The notes: generated by a model from the sequence alone, not told the origin. DNA of 64,000 nt from Cyanobium sp. CACIAM 14 (GCA_000708525.1 JMRP01000002.1:1-64000), one strand, 5' to 3'. Counted from the first letter of the stretch, positions 50,129 through 62,882 are shown. Numbers and translations: made by a program.

Positions 50129-50617
50129 TCAGTTGCCCAGGCCGGAGCTGATGTAGTCGAAGTAGACTCCCATCTCGCGACCGGCATCCGGACCGACCAG
50201 GGCGGCCGTGGCTTCCTTCATGGCCTGGATCGACTGCACGGTGGCGCCGATGGGCACGCCCAGGGAGTTGTAGGTCTCCTTGAGACCGTTCAGAACGCGC
50301 TCGTCGAGAATCGACGTGTCACCGGCCAGCATGGCGTAGGTGGCGTAGCGCAGGTAATAGTCGAGGTCGCGGATGCAGGCTGCATAGCGACGGGTGGTGT
50401 ACATGTTGCCGCCCGGACGGGTGATGTCCGAGTAGAGCAGGGCCTTGGCGACGGCTTCCTTGATGATGGCCGAAGCATTGGCGCTGATGGTGGCGGCGGC
50501 ACGCACCCGCAGCTCACCGCTGGCGAAGTACTGCTCGAGGCGCCCGATGGAGCTGCCGTCGAGATAGAGCCCCTGAACGTCGGCCTGATTGATGACGTTG
50601 GTGATGGCGTCTTGCAT
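50129..50617 (-). CDS. apcB: Allophycocyanin beta subunit
   Basis: A 162-residue phycobiliprotein of the phycobilisome core. The bilin-binding Cys81 is in [19 protein letters not shown], and Asn71 in RPGGNMYTT is the usual methylated asparagine. The N-terminus [20 protein letters not shown] is family-standard. It sits 43 nt after apcA and 46 nt before apcC. Confidence 0.98.
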   Translation of the reverse strand: MQDAITNVINQADVQGLYLDGSSIGRLEQYFASGELRVRAAATISANASAIIKEAVAKALLYSDITRPGGNMYTTRRYAACIRDLDYYLRYATYAMLAGDTSILDERVLNGLKETYNSLGVPIGATVQSIQAMKEATAALVGPDAGREMGVYFDYISSGLGN

Positions 50618-50660
50618 GGATCCTGGGTTTGGTGGCTATGGACGATGGGGAGGTGAAACC

Positions 50661-51146
50661 TCAGGAGAGGGCGCCGACGACGTAGTCGAAGTAGAAGCCG
50701 GCCTCTTCGGCATCGGAGCCGGTGAGGAGGCCCAGGGCCGCGGTCTTCATTTCGCGCACGGCTTCCGCCATGGCTTCGAGAGGGGTGCCCAGGGCGCGGT
50801 ACATCTCGCGGGCTCCGATGATGCCGATCTCTTCGATCGGGGTCACATCCCCGGCGACCACGCCGTAGGTGACCAGGCGGAGGTAGTAGTCCATGTCGCG
50901 CAGGCAGGACGCCGTCATCTCCTCGCCGTAGGCGTTGCCGCCGGGGGAGACGAGATCGGGGCGCTTCTGGAAAAGCTGGCCTCCGGCCTGCTTCACGATG
51001 CGCTCCCGGCTTTCGGCCAGGACCTGGGCGACGCGCAGACGGCGCTGACCCCCTGCCACGAACGACTTGATCTGGTCAAGTTCGCCAGGGCTGAGGTAGC
51101 GGGCTTCGGCGTCCGCGTTGATGATCGAGTTGGAGACGATGCTCAT
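50661..51146 (-). CDS. apcA: Allophycocyanin alpha subunit
   Basis: A 161-residue phycobiliprotein with bilin-binding Cys81 in [20 protein letters not shown]. The N-terminus [20 protein letters not shown] is highly conserved. It pairs with ApcB to form trimers of the core cylinders, which receive energy from phycocyanin rods and pass it to ApcE and the photosystems. It begins the apcABC unit, with a ~340-nt upstream region separating it from apcE. Confidence 0.98.
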   Translation of the reverse strand: MSIVSNSIINADAEARYLSPGELDQIKSFVAGGQRRLRVAQVLAESRERIVKQAGGQLFQKRPDLVSPGGNAYGEEMTASCLRDMDYYLRLVTYGVVAGDVTPIEEIGIIGAREMYRALGTPLEAMAEAVREMKTAALGLLTGSDAEEAGFYFDYVVGALS

Positions 51147-51418
51147 GCAGTTCTGCCTCGAAACAAGCGGTCACCGTTAAGGAGACCGGTATCCGGTGGG
51201 TAAGGGTTGATCGGCTGGGCCGACCGCCTAATCATTCTGTGGCAAGGCCCCTCGCTTCCCTGGGGACCGGTAACAGTTCTTCACGGCGGATCCGTCGGCA
51301 AGATCCCTTGGCTCGCAACGGCTTTCGCCGGAATTCTTATCACCGACGGGTCGCAGCAATTGTTCATCTTTTCGTGCAGGCTGCGGCTTCCCCACGCGAC
51401 TCATGACAAGCCAATAGG

Positions 51419-51443
51419 CCCGCCTCGTTGTAGAGACGGGCCC
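51419..51443 (-). terminator. Second hairpin after apcE
   Basis: On the minus strand, GCCCGTCTC pairs with GAGGCGGGC (one T-G wobble) around a 6-nt loop. It follows the first hairpin by 10 nt. The T content after it is low, so it may be a stabilising or back-up element. Confidence 0.55.
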
Positions 51444-51452
51444 AAACAAACA

Positions 51453-51471
51453 CCCTGGGAGGATCCCAGGG
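51453..51471 (-). terminator. First hairpin after apcE, terminator-like
   Basis: On the minus strand, CCCTGGG pairs perfectly with CCCAGGG around a 5-nt loop, followed by TGTTTGTTT. It is 13 bases past the apcE stop. Probably ends or attenuates the apcE transcript. Confidence 0.7.
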
Positions 51472-51484
51472 AACGGGTGGTGGT

Positions 51485-52090
51485 TCAGATCGCGTCGCGC
51501 AGCGAGGGGGTGAGTCCCGCGTTGCCGCCATAGAGGGCGGCGGTGCGGTTCACGGTGGCCAGGGGCACACCGTCCTCGGTGGCCAGGCCTCGCAAGTAGG
51601 GGACCGTGTCCTGGCCGAAGGCTGTGGCGTATTCGCCGCCGTCGACCAGTTCGGCCACGGCCGCCTGCTGGCCGGCGGTGGCGCGGATGGCGAGGAAGCG
51701 ACTGACCTCCGCCGGCATGGCGGCGCGCCCCAGGAGAGCCAGGTAGGCCGCAGAGGCCGCGCGCAGGGGGGCCATCCGCTGCAGGCGCTTCTGGAAGAGC
51801 TCGCCTCCGGCGATCTGGGCCACGAACCCGGCCACCGAGAGCTGGCCGTCCCGCAACTGGGATTCCGCATCACTCAGGCGTTCAGCCGCGAAGGGCACCC
51901 GGTTGAGCAGTTGGCGGTAGACCGCCTGCAGCACTTCCTGAACCTGGCTTTCGCTGGGATCACGGGACAGCTGGACGGGCCGGGGCAGGCTCTGTCGGCG
52001 GCGGAAGCCCTGGGGGGTGCCCGGTCGCAGGGCCCTGGCCATGGCTCCGTCGGGGGCCACCGCCAGGGTGGTTAGCAGGGAAGTGCCCAC
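51485..52090 (-). CDS. apcE: C-terminal linker domain of core-membrane linker ApcE, in a separate frame
   Basis: A 201-codon open frame from a GTG, holding a full phycobilisome linker (PF00427-type) domain: QVQEVLQAVYRQLLNRVPFA, LRDGQLSVAGFVAQIAGGEL, then FGQDTVPYLRGLATEDGVPL and TVNRTAALYGGNAGLTPSLR. This matches the last linker repeat of picocyanobacterial ApcE, not an independent rod linker. It overlaps the end of the main apcE frame by 19 bases and most likely belongs to it, separated by a one-base deletion. The alternative is a separately translated linker; its first residues happen to be hydrophobic (ALVGTSLLTTLAVA). Confidence 0.75.
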   Translation of the reverse strand: MGTSLLTTLAVAPDGAMARALRPGTPQGFRRRQSLPRPVQLSRDPSESQVQEVLQAVYRQLLNRVPFAAERLSDAESQLRDGQLSVAGFVAQIAGGELFQKRLQRMAPLRAASAAYLALLGRAAMPAEVSRFLAIRATAGQQAAVAELVDGGEYATAFGQDTVPYLRGLATEDGVPLATVNRTAALYGGNAGLTPSLRDAI

Positions 52091-54510
52091 CAGAGCCCTC
52101 CAGGTGCCTGGGATTCCGATGGCGGCAGGAGTCGCGAAACCGTTGCCGGAGGGGCGGGGCTGACGCCGCTGCGCCAGACCGGGGCAGCGGCGCCGCCGGG
52201 CTGCCAGCGGGTCTGGCTCCAGCTGCGGGCGGGGGCAGGCGGTTGTCTCACGGTCTCAGGACCGGAGGGGATCGCGGCGGTGGCAGCTCCGCTCTCGCCG
52301 CCGGCCAGCTGGGCCTTCCAGAAGCCGCGCACCGGAGGTTTGGCGGGCAGGTTGCGGGGCACCAGATCGCCCACGGTCCGAAGCGTCTGGGCGACGGACA
52401 CGGTGGGTCGCTGGATGGGGGTGAGGTCGGGGATGGCCTCGAGGGCTCTCACCAGACCGGGCACCTTGCGGGCGTTGCGGTCGGCAGGGGTGAGGAAGCG
52501 TTCGTAGGGAACGGTGTCTTCCCCGAAGCAGTCGTTGTATTCGCGGCTCTCGATCATGGCGTCGACGACGCCGTAGAAGCCCTTGCGGGCGGCGGTGTCG
52601 AAGTAGGCGTTGATCTCCCAGCGGCCGAAGGAGGGCCGACCCAGGATCCGACGGTGCATCACCTCGATCGCCTTGGTGATGTAGAGGCCGCTCCAGTAGC
52701 GGCGGCGGAAGGCCTCGGAGCGCGCCACCTGGCGCACGAACTCCCTGAGGCTGATGTCGCCATTCTCGAGCTTGATCTCCTCAACCTTGTTGCGCTCGCC
52801 TTCGTACCCCGCCGTGCCCAGCACCTGCACGTAGACCGCATTGATCACGGCCTGGGTGCTGGATTCGGTGCCGCGGATGCTGGGCTGCCCGCCACGGCGG
52901 GGGGTGGAGCTGCCGCCGGTGGCGATCTGGCGCAGGCGCATCACCCTTGGCCCCACCCGGCGGGGTGTGGCCTTGCGGAACTGGGCGCTGTTCATGGGCC
53001 CAGGCTGGGCCATGCCGTTGCCGATCAGGATCCGGCGGGTGTCGTAGGTGAAGGGGGCCGGCCGGGTGGCCACCGACGCGGTGCCGGAGGGGAAGATCGC
53101 CCCATAGGTGAGGGCCAGGGGATCGTTGCCGCCGCCGTAGGGGTGCTGGTCGGCCAGGGGCTGCCGGTAGGAGGCGTAGAGGGTGATGTACTGGGGAGCC
53201 CCTTCGAACGGGGCGCTGAAGCGGAAGAGCTTGCGGTTCGAGCCCCAGCCGGCACTCTCCTGAGCCTCCTCACCGAGGTCGCGCAGGTACGGAACCGTTT
53301 CCTCGCCGAAGACCCGGGCGTACTCCATGCCGTTCACCAGGGCGTCCACCAGTCCGTTCAGTCCCTTGGCGCTGACGATGGCGAAGTACTGGCGGAATTC
53401 CTCGATCGAGCTGACACCGCGGCCGAGGAAGTGACGGAAGGCCAACTCCACCACCCGGCTGTTGGAGAAACGGCCGTAGAACTGGCGCCGGTAGACCTTG
53501 CTGCGGCCCAGGGCGCGGATGAACTCCCGCATGGAGAGCTGTCCCTGGCGCACCTGGGTGGCCTCCACGGGGCAGACCACCTGGGAATAGCCCTTGACGA
53601 TGTCCCGCTCGAAGACCTGGCGGTAGGCCGCGCGGATCACCTCGGCCTTCTCGCTGCCCGAGAGGCCCGGCTTCATCACGAAACGCTGGGCACCGTCGGC
53701 GGCGAGGGCATAGGTGGCGGGCAGCTGCAGCCCCTGGTTGACGGGGCTGCCGAGCCGGGCCCGGGTGGATGGGGTGGGGATCTCGAGCTCCTTGAGCAGC
53801 ACGTTGAAGCAGTCGATCACCAACTGGCGAGCCTCCGGCTCGCCCTTGAACAGACCGGCGGCGGCGGCGCGCATCTCCTGAAGCGCCACGTTGGTGGCCG
53901 CCAGGGAACAGGCCTTCTCGAGCACGTCGCGGAGGCCGCGGGTGTTCACGGCCAGGATGCTGGGGTCGCCGGCGATCACGGCGTAGCCCACATAGCGCAG
54001 GAACCAGGCGAGGTCCCGCAGCGACTTGCGCATGCGGGCGTTGCCATAGATCGGCACCGAGATCGGGCTGAAGCCGCTCGGGAGCACGACCCGCACGTCA
54101 GCATCGGCCTGTACGCCCTCCAGGATGCGGCCGAGCAGGCCGCTGCCTCCGGACCCCTGGGCGAAGGTGCGCACCGAGCGCTGGAAGGCGGCCTGGTCGG
54201 CGGCCAGCGGGGTGGCCTCGCCGGAGCCCACGGCCGGGGTGCTCAGAGGGGCGTCGAGATAGGAGAGCGGGGTGCCGCCGGTGAAGATGCGGTTGGCGGC
54301 CCGAGCCACGATCACATCGGCGTTGGCGGAGATCCGCCGTGCTGCCTCGACACGGATCTGGCCGCTGCGGAAGAAGGTCGTCAGGGCGTCCAGTTCGCCG
54401 CCGTCGGGGAAACGGTCCTGCTGCTCCGCCTGACGGACGCTGGAGAGCGGCAGGGTGTCGTAGCGCTGGGGGGCGACCCTGGTGCTGCCGCTGCTGGCGG
54501 TCACGGTCAT
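52072..54510 (-). CDS. apcE: Phycobilisome core-membrane linker ApcE (main part)
   Basis: An 812-codon frame. The N-terminal phycobiliprotein-like domain (about 20-230) includes SLRDLAWFLRYVGYAVIAGD and VLEKACSLAATNVALQEMRA with the bilin-binding cysteine. Two linker repeats follow: EVIRAAYRQVFERDIVKGYS to GEETVPYLRDLG, and AVINAVYVQVLGTAGYEGER to CFGEDTVPYERFL. ApcE scaffolds the core and passes energy to photosystem II. The frame ends abruptly after WQPGGAAAPVWRSGV with non-homologous residues, and a third linker repeat continues in another frame (51485-52090). Expected intact length is about 1000 residues. Confidence 0.95.
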   Translation of the reverse strand: MTVTASSGSTRVAPQRYDTLPLSSVRQAEQQDRFPDGGELDALTTFFRSGQIRVEAARRISANADVIVARAANRIFTGGTPLSYLDAPLSTPAVGSGEATPLAADQAAFQRSVRTFAQGSGGSGLLGRILEGVQADADVRVVLPSGFSPISVPIYGNARMRKSLRDLAWFLRYVGYAVIAGDPSILAVNTRGLRDVLEKACSLAATNVALQEMRAAAAGLFKGEPEARQLVIDCFNVLLKELEIPTPSTRARLGSPVNQGLQLPATYALAADGAQRFVMKPGLSGSEKAEVIRAAYRQVFERDIVKGYSQVVCPVEATQVRQGQLSMREFIRALGRSKVYRRQFYGRFSNSRVVELAFRHFLGRGVSSIEEFRQYFAIVSAKGLNGLVDALVNGMEYARVFGEETVPYLRDLGEEAQESAGWGSNRKLFRFSAPFEGAPQYITLYASYRQPLADQHPYGGGNDPLALTYGAIFPSGTASVATRPAPFTYDTRRILIGNGMAQPGPMNSAQFRKATPRRVGPRVMRLRQIATGGSSTPRRGGQPSIRGTESSTQAVINAVYVQVLGTAGYEGERNKVEEIKLENGDISLREFVRQVARSEAFRRRYWSGLYITKAIEVMHRRILGRPSFGRWEINAYFDTAARKGFYGVVDAMIESREYNDCFGEDTVPYERFLTPADRNARKVPGLVRALEAIPDLTPIQRPTVSVAQTLRTVGDLVPRNLPAKPPVRGFWKAQLAGGESGAATAAIPSGPETVRQPPAPARSWSQTRWQPGGAAAPVWRSGVSPAPPATVSRLLPPSESQAPGGLWWALPC

Positions 54511-54660
54511 GAACGAGAGCGAGCCGGGCTGGGCCACGTTACGGCTGGCCCCCGGGCCCTCCGCTGGGGGATGAACAAATGTTTGCAGCCGTTTCGGAGC
54601 CCCTGCTCGAACGGGAACCGGCGCCGTGGAATGCTGCCGGAGACCCGCACCGAGGCGCCC

Positions 54661-55875
54661 ATGGATGCCCCGCTGGATGCCGCCACACCGGTGGTGAGCG
54701 CCTTCTACGACCGCTTCCCCTACCCGGGGGATCCCCTCCAGGACGGCCCGCCGCCCGGATACAACTGGCGCTGGTGCGTGGATTGCGTGGTGGCCGCCGT
54801 GGAGGGGGTGCTGCCCCCGCGGCCGCGGCGCTGGCGCATCCTCGACGCCGGCTGCGGCACGGGCGTGAGCACCGACTATCTCTGCCACCTCAACCCCGGC
54901 GCCGACGTGCTGGCCGTGGACATCAGTGCGGGAGCGCTGGCGGTGGCCCGGGAGCGCACCAGCCGCTCCGGCGCCGCCGGACGGGTGGCCGCCCTGCGCA
55001 TCGAGCAGCGGAGCCTGCTGGATCTGGCGGGCGAGGGCCCCTTCGACTACATCAACTCGGTGGGCGTGCTGCATCACCTCGACCGGCCCGAGGCGGGTCT
55101 GCTTGCCCTGGCGCCGTTGCTGCGGCCGGGGGGACTGATGCATCTCTTCCTTTATGCGGATGGCGGACGCTGGGAGATCCATCGCACCCAGCGGGCCCTG
55201 GCCTTGCTGGAGGTGGGCACCGGGGCGGCCGGCCTCCGGCTTGGGAGGGAGCTGTTCACCACCCTGCCGGAAACCAACCGGCTGCGGCGGCACCACGAGC
55301 AGCGCTGGGCCCTGGACACCGCCGCCGATGCCAACTTCGCCGACATGTACCTCCACCCCCAGGAGACCAGCTACGACCTCGAGGGCCTGTTCCGCTTCAT
55401 CGACCAGCCCGGGCTGCGGTTCGCCGGGTTCTCCAATCCCGAGGTCTGGGATCCGGCCCGGCTGCTTCAGGGGGAACTGCTGGAGCGGGCCCTTGCCCTG
55501 CCGCTGCGGCAGCAGTGGGCGCTGGTGGAGGCTCTCGATCCCGACATCAGCCACTTCGAATTCTTCCTGCAGCGGCAGGACGAGGACGGTGAGGCTCCTT
55601 CTCCGGCGTCGGGTTGGAGCGACGCGGAGTTGCTGGCGGCCGCCGGCGAGCGCAATCGCTGCCTGTGGGGCTGGCCCTCCACCTCCCTGCTGGGTCCGGA
55701 TCTGCGGCCTCTCTGCATCGCCGCGGAGGATCTGGCGCTGATCCAGGCTCTGGAGGCGGCTCCCGCCGGCACGCCGATCGGAGCGCTGCCGCTGGAGCTG
55801 GGAGCGGCGGAGCGGGTGGCGGCGATCCGGCGCCTTCTGGCGGAGCGGGTGCTGCTGGCGGTCCGGGCCTCCTGA
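54661..55875 (+). CDS. Class I SAM-dependent methyltransferase, substrate unknown
   Basis: A 404-residue protein. VVSAFYDRFPYPGDPLQDGP opens a methyltransferase domain with the SAM loop RILDAGCGTGVSTDYLCHLN, motif II VLAVDISAGALAVARERTS and the post-I region FDYINSVGVLHHLDRPEAGL. A long C-terminal part (about 190-404) includes FADMYLHPQETSYDLEGLF. Similar proteins are widespread in cyanobacteria, with no settled substrate. An ATG at 54631 would add ten residues. It is divergent from apcE and 220 nt ahead of the atp operon. Confidence 0.88.
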   Translation: MDAPLDAATPVVSAFYDRFPYPGDPLQDGPPPGYNWRWCVDCVVAAVEGVLPPRPRRWRILDAGCGTGVSTDYLCHLNPGADVLAVDISAGALAVARERTSRSGAAGRVAALRIEQRSLLDLAGEGPFDYINSVGVLHHLDRPEAGLLALAPLLRPGGLMHLFLYADGGRWEIHRTQRALALLEVGTGAAGLRLGRELFTTLPETNRLRRHHEQRWALDTAADANFADMYLHPQETSYDLEGLFRFIDQPGLRFAGFSNPEVWDPARLLQGELLERALALPLRQQWALVEALDPDISHFEFFLQRQDEDGEAPSPASGWSDAELLAAAGERNRCLWGWPSTSLLGPDLRPLCIAAEDLALIQALEAAPAGTPIGALPLELGAAERVAAIRRLLAERVLLAVRAS

Positions 55876-56095
55876 GGCTGCCTGGCAGCGCCGATGGGCC
55901 CCGAGGGCCAGAAGGGCCAAGTGATAAAGTCCGCACGCCAAGTCGGAGTCTCGACGGTTGCGGGCTGCCCCGATCCCTTCCACGGACACCGTCTCCCCCG
56001 TGGAGACGACCACCGCGGAGGTCGGAGTCCCGGGTTCCGTCGACTCATCCGCCCACTCCGGAGACGCCGGCGCTTCGCCGCCGGTTGACAACGGG

Positions 56096-56431
56096 ATGGA
56101 CCACTACCTGCGGCTGCAGCGTCGGTTGCTTCTTTCCACGGTCTGTGCCACCGCCCTGGCGGTGCCCGTCACGGCCCTGTGGTTCGATTTCCCCGCCGCC
56201 TTCAGCCTGCTGGTGGGAGGACTGGCGGGACTCCTGTATCTGCGGCTGCTCTCCCGCAGCGTGTCGCGCTTCGGTGTCGACAGCAAGGCCGTGGGGAAGC
56301 TCCAGCTGCTGGTGCCGGTGGTGCTGGTGCTCGCCGCCGCCAGGCTCCCCGCCCTCCACATCCTGCCTGCCCTGGTGGGATTCCTGCTTTACAAGCCCGC
56401 CCTGATCGCTCAGGCCGTCCTCGACACCTGA
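56096..56431 (+). CDS. atpI: ATP synthase protein I (AtpI-like)
   Basis: A 111-residue protein with four hydrophobic segments (LLLSTVCATALAVPVTALWF, AAFSLLVGGLAGLLYLRLLS, LQLLVPVVLVLAAARL and a last one near LHILPALVGFLLYKPALI). It is the first gene of the operon and matches the Atp1/AtpI proteins that aid c-ring assembly or Mg handling. The frame is open back to a TTG at 55958, adding 46 low-complexity acidic residues; the ATG at 56096 is preferred. Confidence 0.85.
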   Translation: MDHYLRLQRRLLLSTVCATALAVPVTALWFDFPAAFSLLVGGLAGLLYLRLLSRSVSRFGVDSKAVGKLQLLVPVVLVLAAARLPALHILPALVGFLLYKPALIAQAVLDT

Positions 56432-56488
56432 ACCCATCCCTGAAAGGCCGCCCCGGCGGCCCAGACGTTCCGCCAGGCCCTATCCCCG

Positions 56489-57614
<1,126 letters not shown>

Positions 57615-57709
57615 TCGGGGGCAACGGGGAGGACGGGGCCGCCCACCGGTGCGGCCCATCCGCTCCATCCTTTTCTTTCCCGGCTCCATCACCGCCCCCT
57701 TAACGTCCC

Positions 57710-58192
57710 ATGACCAGCTGGCTTCTGCTTGCCGAGGCAGGTGCGACCGCAGGATCGCCCGAGGGAGGTCTGTTCGACCTCGATGCCACCCTGCCGCTCA
57801 TGGCCCTGCAAGTGGTGATCCTCACCTTCATCCTCAACCGCCTGTTCTTCCGCCCGGTCGGCAGGGCCGTCGAGGACCGTGAGGGTTACATCACCACCAG
57901 CCGCACCCAGGCCAAGGAGAAGCTCGCCCAGGCCGAGCGCCTCGAGGCCGACCTCAGGGAGCAGCTGAAGGAGGCCCGCCTCGAGGCCCAGAAGGTGATC
58001 CTCTCCGCCGAGCAGGATTCCGACCGGCTCTACCGAGAGGCGCTGGCCGTGGCTCAGGCGGAGGCCATCGCCAGCCGGGAGAGCGCCCGCCGAACGATCG
58101 ATGCCCAACGGGCCGACGCCCTGAGTCACCTCCAGGCCGATGCCGACAGGCTCGCCGACCTGATCGTCGACCGCCTCCTGCCTGCATCATGA
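57710..58192 (+). CDS. atpG: ATP synthase subunit b' (CF0 II)
   Basis: A 160-residue protein with an N-terminal helix ([20 protein letters not shown]) and a long charged coiled coil. Two unlike b subunits (b and b') mark photosynthetic ATP synthases. In cyanobacteria this gene is called atpG; the same symbol means gamma in E. coli. It overlaps the atpF start by 4 bases (ATGA). Confidence 0.95.
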   Translation: MTSWLLLAEAGATAGSPEGGLFDLDATLPLMALQVVILTFILNRLFFRPVGRAVEDREGYITTSRTQAKEKLAQAERLEADLREQLKEARLEAQKVILSAEQDSDRLYREALAVAQAEAIASRESARRTIDAQRADALSHLQADADRLADLIVDRLLPAS

Positions 58193-58727
58193 CTTCCATC
58201 CTTCTTCCCCAGCCGATGGCTGCGCTCCTGGCCAGCCACGGCAGCTTCGGCCTCAATTTCGATCTCTTCGAAACCAACATCATCAATCTGGTGATCGTGA
58301 TCGCCGGTCTGGTGTGGTTCCTGCGCGGCTTTCTCGGAGGCATCCTCGAGCGTCGTCGCGAGCGGATCCTGACCGACCTCAAGGACGCCGAGGAGCGCCT
58401 GAGCGTCGCCACCGTCGCTCTCGCCGAGGCCCAGAAGAGCCTTGGTGAGGCCCGCGCCCGCGCCGAGAAGATCCGGGCCGACGGACAGGCCCGGGCCGAG
58501 GCCATCCGGCTCGAGAGCGAGAAGCGCACCGTCGAGGAGATGGCACGGCTCAAGCAGGACTCCCAGTCCGACCTCGACTCGGAGGTGTCCCGTGTCAGCA
58601 AGCAACTGCAGCGTCAGGCCGCCGAGATGGCCATCGCCAAGGCTCTCGCCAGCCTCCCCGGACAGCTTGATGCCACCACCCAGGCCCGCCTGATCGATCA
58701 ATCCATCCAGACCCTGGGGAACGCCTG

Positions 58728-58728
<1 letters not shown>
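58189..58728 (+). CDS. atpF: ATP synthase subunit b (CF0 I)
   Basis: A 179-residue subunit: [20 protein letters not shown] is the membrane anchor, and the rest is an alpha-helical coiled coil rich in A, E, R and K ([20 protein letters not shown]). It forms the peripheral stalk with b' and delta. It overlaps both neighbours, with TGATG at the delta start. Confidence 0.96.
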
Positions 58729-60852
<2,124 letters not shown>

Positions 60853-60865
60853 GGAGACCCCAGCC

Positions 60866-61816
60866 ATGGCCAACCTCAAGGCGATCCGTGACCGGATCAG
60901 TTCGATCAAGAACACGCGCAAGATCACCGAAGCCATGCGACTGGTGGCCGCCGCCAAGGTGCGCCGGGCCCAGGAGCAGGTGCTGCGCACCCGCCCCTTC
61001 GCCGATCGTCTGGCGCGGGTGCTCCAGAACCTCGAGTCCCGCATGGGCTTCGAAGGCTTCGATTCACCCCTGATCGGCGAGCGGGGGACGGTGAAACGGA
61101 TCACCCTGCTGGCGGTGACCGGTGACCGGGGCCTCTGCGGTGGCTACAACGCCAACGTGATCCGCAGGGCCGAACAGCGTTTCGCCGAGCTCAAGGGCCA
61201 GGGCTTCGACGTGGACATGGTGCTGATGGGCCGCAAGGCCATCACCTACTTCACCAACCGCTCCTATCCGATCCGGGCCACCTTCACCGGGCTCGAGCAG
61301 GTGCCCACCTCCCAGGAGGCCGGTCAGATCGCCAACGAGGTTCTGGCCGAGTATCTCTCGGGCAGTACCGATCGGATCGAGATCATCTTCACCCGGTTCA
61401 TCAACCTGGTGAGCTCCCAGCCGGTGGTGCAGACCCTGCTCCCCCTCGATCCCCAGGGCATCGCCACCCCGGACGACGAGATCTTCCGGCTGATAACGCG
61501 TGAAGGTCGTCTGGGTGTGGAAAAGGAGAAGCTGGAGAACGCGCAGCCGGCCCTCGAGTCCGACTTCGTCTTCGAGCAGAACCCTGAACAGCTGCTCAAC
61601 GCCCTGCTTCCTCTCTATCTGACCAACCAGTTGCTGCGCTCCCTGCAGGAGGCCGCCGCCAGCGAACTGGCCAGCCGGATGACGGCGATGAACAACGCCA
61701 GCGACAACGCCAAGGCACTCGCCAAGACCCTCACCCTCGATTACAACAAGGCCCGCCAGGCGGCCATCACCCAGGAGATCCTGGAAGTGGTGGGCGGTGC
61801 GGCGGCCATGGGCTGA
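60866..61816 (+). CDS. atpC: ATP synthase subunit gamma
   Basis: A 316-residue central stalk subunit (atpG in E. coli naming). [20 protein letters not shown] and [20 protein letters not shown] form the N-terminal half; [20 protein letters not shown] ends the C-terminal helix. The insert near residues 200-240 ([20 protein letters not shown]) is the cyanobacterial type, without the regulatory cysteine pair of chloroplast gamma. It is the last gene before the operon terminator. Confidence 0.98.
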   Translation: MANLKAIRDRISSIKNTRKITEAMRLVAAAKVRRAQEQVLRTRPFADRLARVLQNLESRMGFEGFDSPLIGERGTVKRITLLAVTGDRGLCGGYNANVIRRAEQRFAELKGQGFDVDMVLMGRKAITYFTNRSYPIRATFTGLEQVPTSQEAGQIANEVLAEYLSGSTDRIEIIFTRFINLVSSQPVVQTLLPLDPQGIATPDDEIFRLITREGRLGVEKEKLENAQPALESDFVFEQNPEQLLNALLPLYLTNQLLRSLQEAAASELASRMTAMNNASDNAKALAKTLTLDYNKARQAAITQEILEVVGGAAAMG

Positions 61817-61843
61817 CCAGAGCCGCTGAAGTCTTTTGCAGGG

Positions 61844-61872
61844 CCCCGGTGGCACGCCACCGGGGTCTTTTT
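61844..61872 (+). terminator. Strong intrinsic terminator of the atp operon
   Basis: CCCCGGTGG and CCACCGGGG pair perfectly around a 4-nt loop (CACG), followed directly by TCTTTTT. It begins 28 bases after the atpC stop. The stem would also end any transcript from the opposite strand, but the T run supports the plus strand. Confidence 0.92.
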
Positions 61873-61897
61873 GTGGTCGGACGGGCGGTCGTCCGAT

Positions 61898-62227
61898 TCA
61901 GTCCTGCTGCGGTCCTGTCGCGGCGGCGTGGGCCTGGAGCGCCATGGCGAGATGGGCCTGGAGCGCACCGAGCGCCATCATCTGCCGCTGGGAACGGCCT
62001 TCCCCCACCACCGCTCCCGCTCTGCCGAGTGCCGCCAGAAGCTGGTGGCCGCTGCGGCTCCATTCGGCCAGCAGGGTCTCGAAGGCCTGGCGCTCCAGCG
62101 ATGCCCCTTCTGAAGGGGAGGGGGCCGGCTCCGGTTCGCTGGGGGCCTGCTGCATCAGACCGGCGAGCTGGCGGTAGCTGATCGATTGGGGGATCAGGGA
62201 TTCGGGGATGGCGTTCCGTTCCTCCAT
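61898..62227 (-). CDS. Conserved-looking helical protein, unknown
   Basis: A 109-residue protein. After IPQSISYRQLAGLMQQAPSE and a proline/glutamate-rich hinge come two amphipathic helices (LERQAFETLLAEWSRSGHQL and MALGALQAHLAMALQAHAAA). No known domain is recognisable. It converges on the atp operon and shares its terminator region. Its upstream neighbour is on the same strand, 118 nt away. Confidence 0.65.
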   Translation of the reverse strand: MEERNAIPESLIPQSISYRQLAGLMQQAPSEPEPAPSPSEGASLERQAFETLLAEWSRSGHQLLAALGRAGAVVGEGRSQRQMMALGALQAHLAMALQAHAAATGPQQD

Positions 62228-62345
62228 GACACGAATGGTGACGATGAAATGACCCTATGGGGCTTCGCCGCCAGCGGAAAGGGAGTGGGATGGGCGGAAG
62301 TCCGTCCCTTTGCAGACTCCGGCGTGGCGGAGAAGGCGAACGCTC

Positions 62346-62882
62346 TCAGAGCGGTTGCCGCGAGAGATTCCCTTCGATGGAGCGGCAGAACGCCTCCACC
62401 TGATCCGGGGATCGGAGGTGATGCACCGATTTGCGGTTCCTGGCGGTGTGCACGTACTCCCGGTACCTCGGCGTGAGTTTTGTGTGGCAAAGCCAGACGG
62501 CGAGGTAACTGTTGATGGTGCCTCGCAGGAGCGGGCTGTTCTCCGGCCAGTTGGTGGGCGGCACCTGGAATCCCATCAGGAAGCGTTTCGTGGCCCACCA
62601 GACATGCAGGAGAACCGGCAGGTCGATGTAGATCAGCGTGTCGGCCATCTCCAGCCTTTCCCAGAGCGTGTCCATCGAGCCGAAGCCATCGATGATCCAA
62701 CGGTTCTCCCGCAGCAACCGGTCGTGAGCGGCTCTGTATTCGTCGTCGGGAACTTCACCGCCTCCGCGCCTGTACTTCAGCTGGTCGAGCGCGTAGACCG
62801 GCAATCCAGTGATGGCTCCCAGGCGGTTGCTGAGCGTGGACTTGCCGCCTCCAGCGTTGCCAAAGACAGCGACTCGCTTCAC
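62346..62882 (-). CDS. P-loop kinase-like protein (adenylate-kinase/FlaR-like)
   Basis: A 178-residue protein from a GTG: KRVAVFGNAGGGKSTLSNRL is a Walker A, LPVYALDQLKYRRGGGEVPD follows, and the lid-like WIIDGFGSMDTLWERLEMAD resembles the AAA_17/adenylate kinase-related (FlaR/topology modulation) group. Substrate unknown. The open frame extends upstream to 63011 but that part is basic, low-complexity sequence. Confidence 0.8.
   Translation of the reverse strand: MKRVAVFGNAGGGKSTLSNRLGAITGLPVYALDQLKYRRGGGEVPDDEYRAAHDRLLRENRWIIDGFGSMDTLWERLEMADTLIYIDLPVLLHVWWATKRFLMGFQVPPTNWPENSPLLRGTINSYLAVWLCHTKLTPRYREYVHTARNRKSVHHLRSPDQVEAFCRSIEGNLSRQPL

Larger units (their letters stand above)
51147..51484 (-). 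promoter_or_regulatory. apcE-apcA intergenic leader
   Basis: A 338-nt gap with no coding sequence on either strand that I can support. Near apcE it carries two hairpins (listed separately). The ~270 nt closer to apcA presumably hold the apcABC promoter and 5' leader, as abundant phycobilisome genes usually have long leaders. I could not settle on a specific -10 box. Confidence 0.5.

Noticed and set aside
53225-53255. tRNA T-arm-like sequence GGTTCGAGCCC
   Set aside because: It lies inside apcE coding sequence with no matching acceptor or anticodon stems.
52243-55875. A 1210-codon open frame on the plus strand opposite apcE
   Set aside because: Only its last ~404 codons (the methyltransferase) look like protein. 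The rest is a low-complexity shadow of apcE caused by high GC.
55958-56095. TTG-started extension of atpI
   Set aside because: The added residues are acidic low-complexity sequence ahead of the conserved membrane part; kept only as an alternative start.
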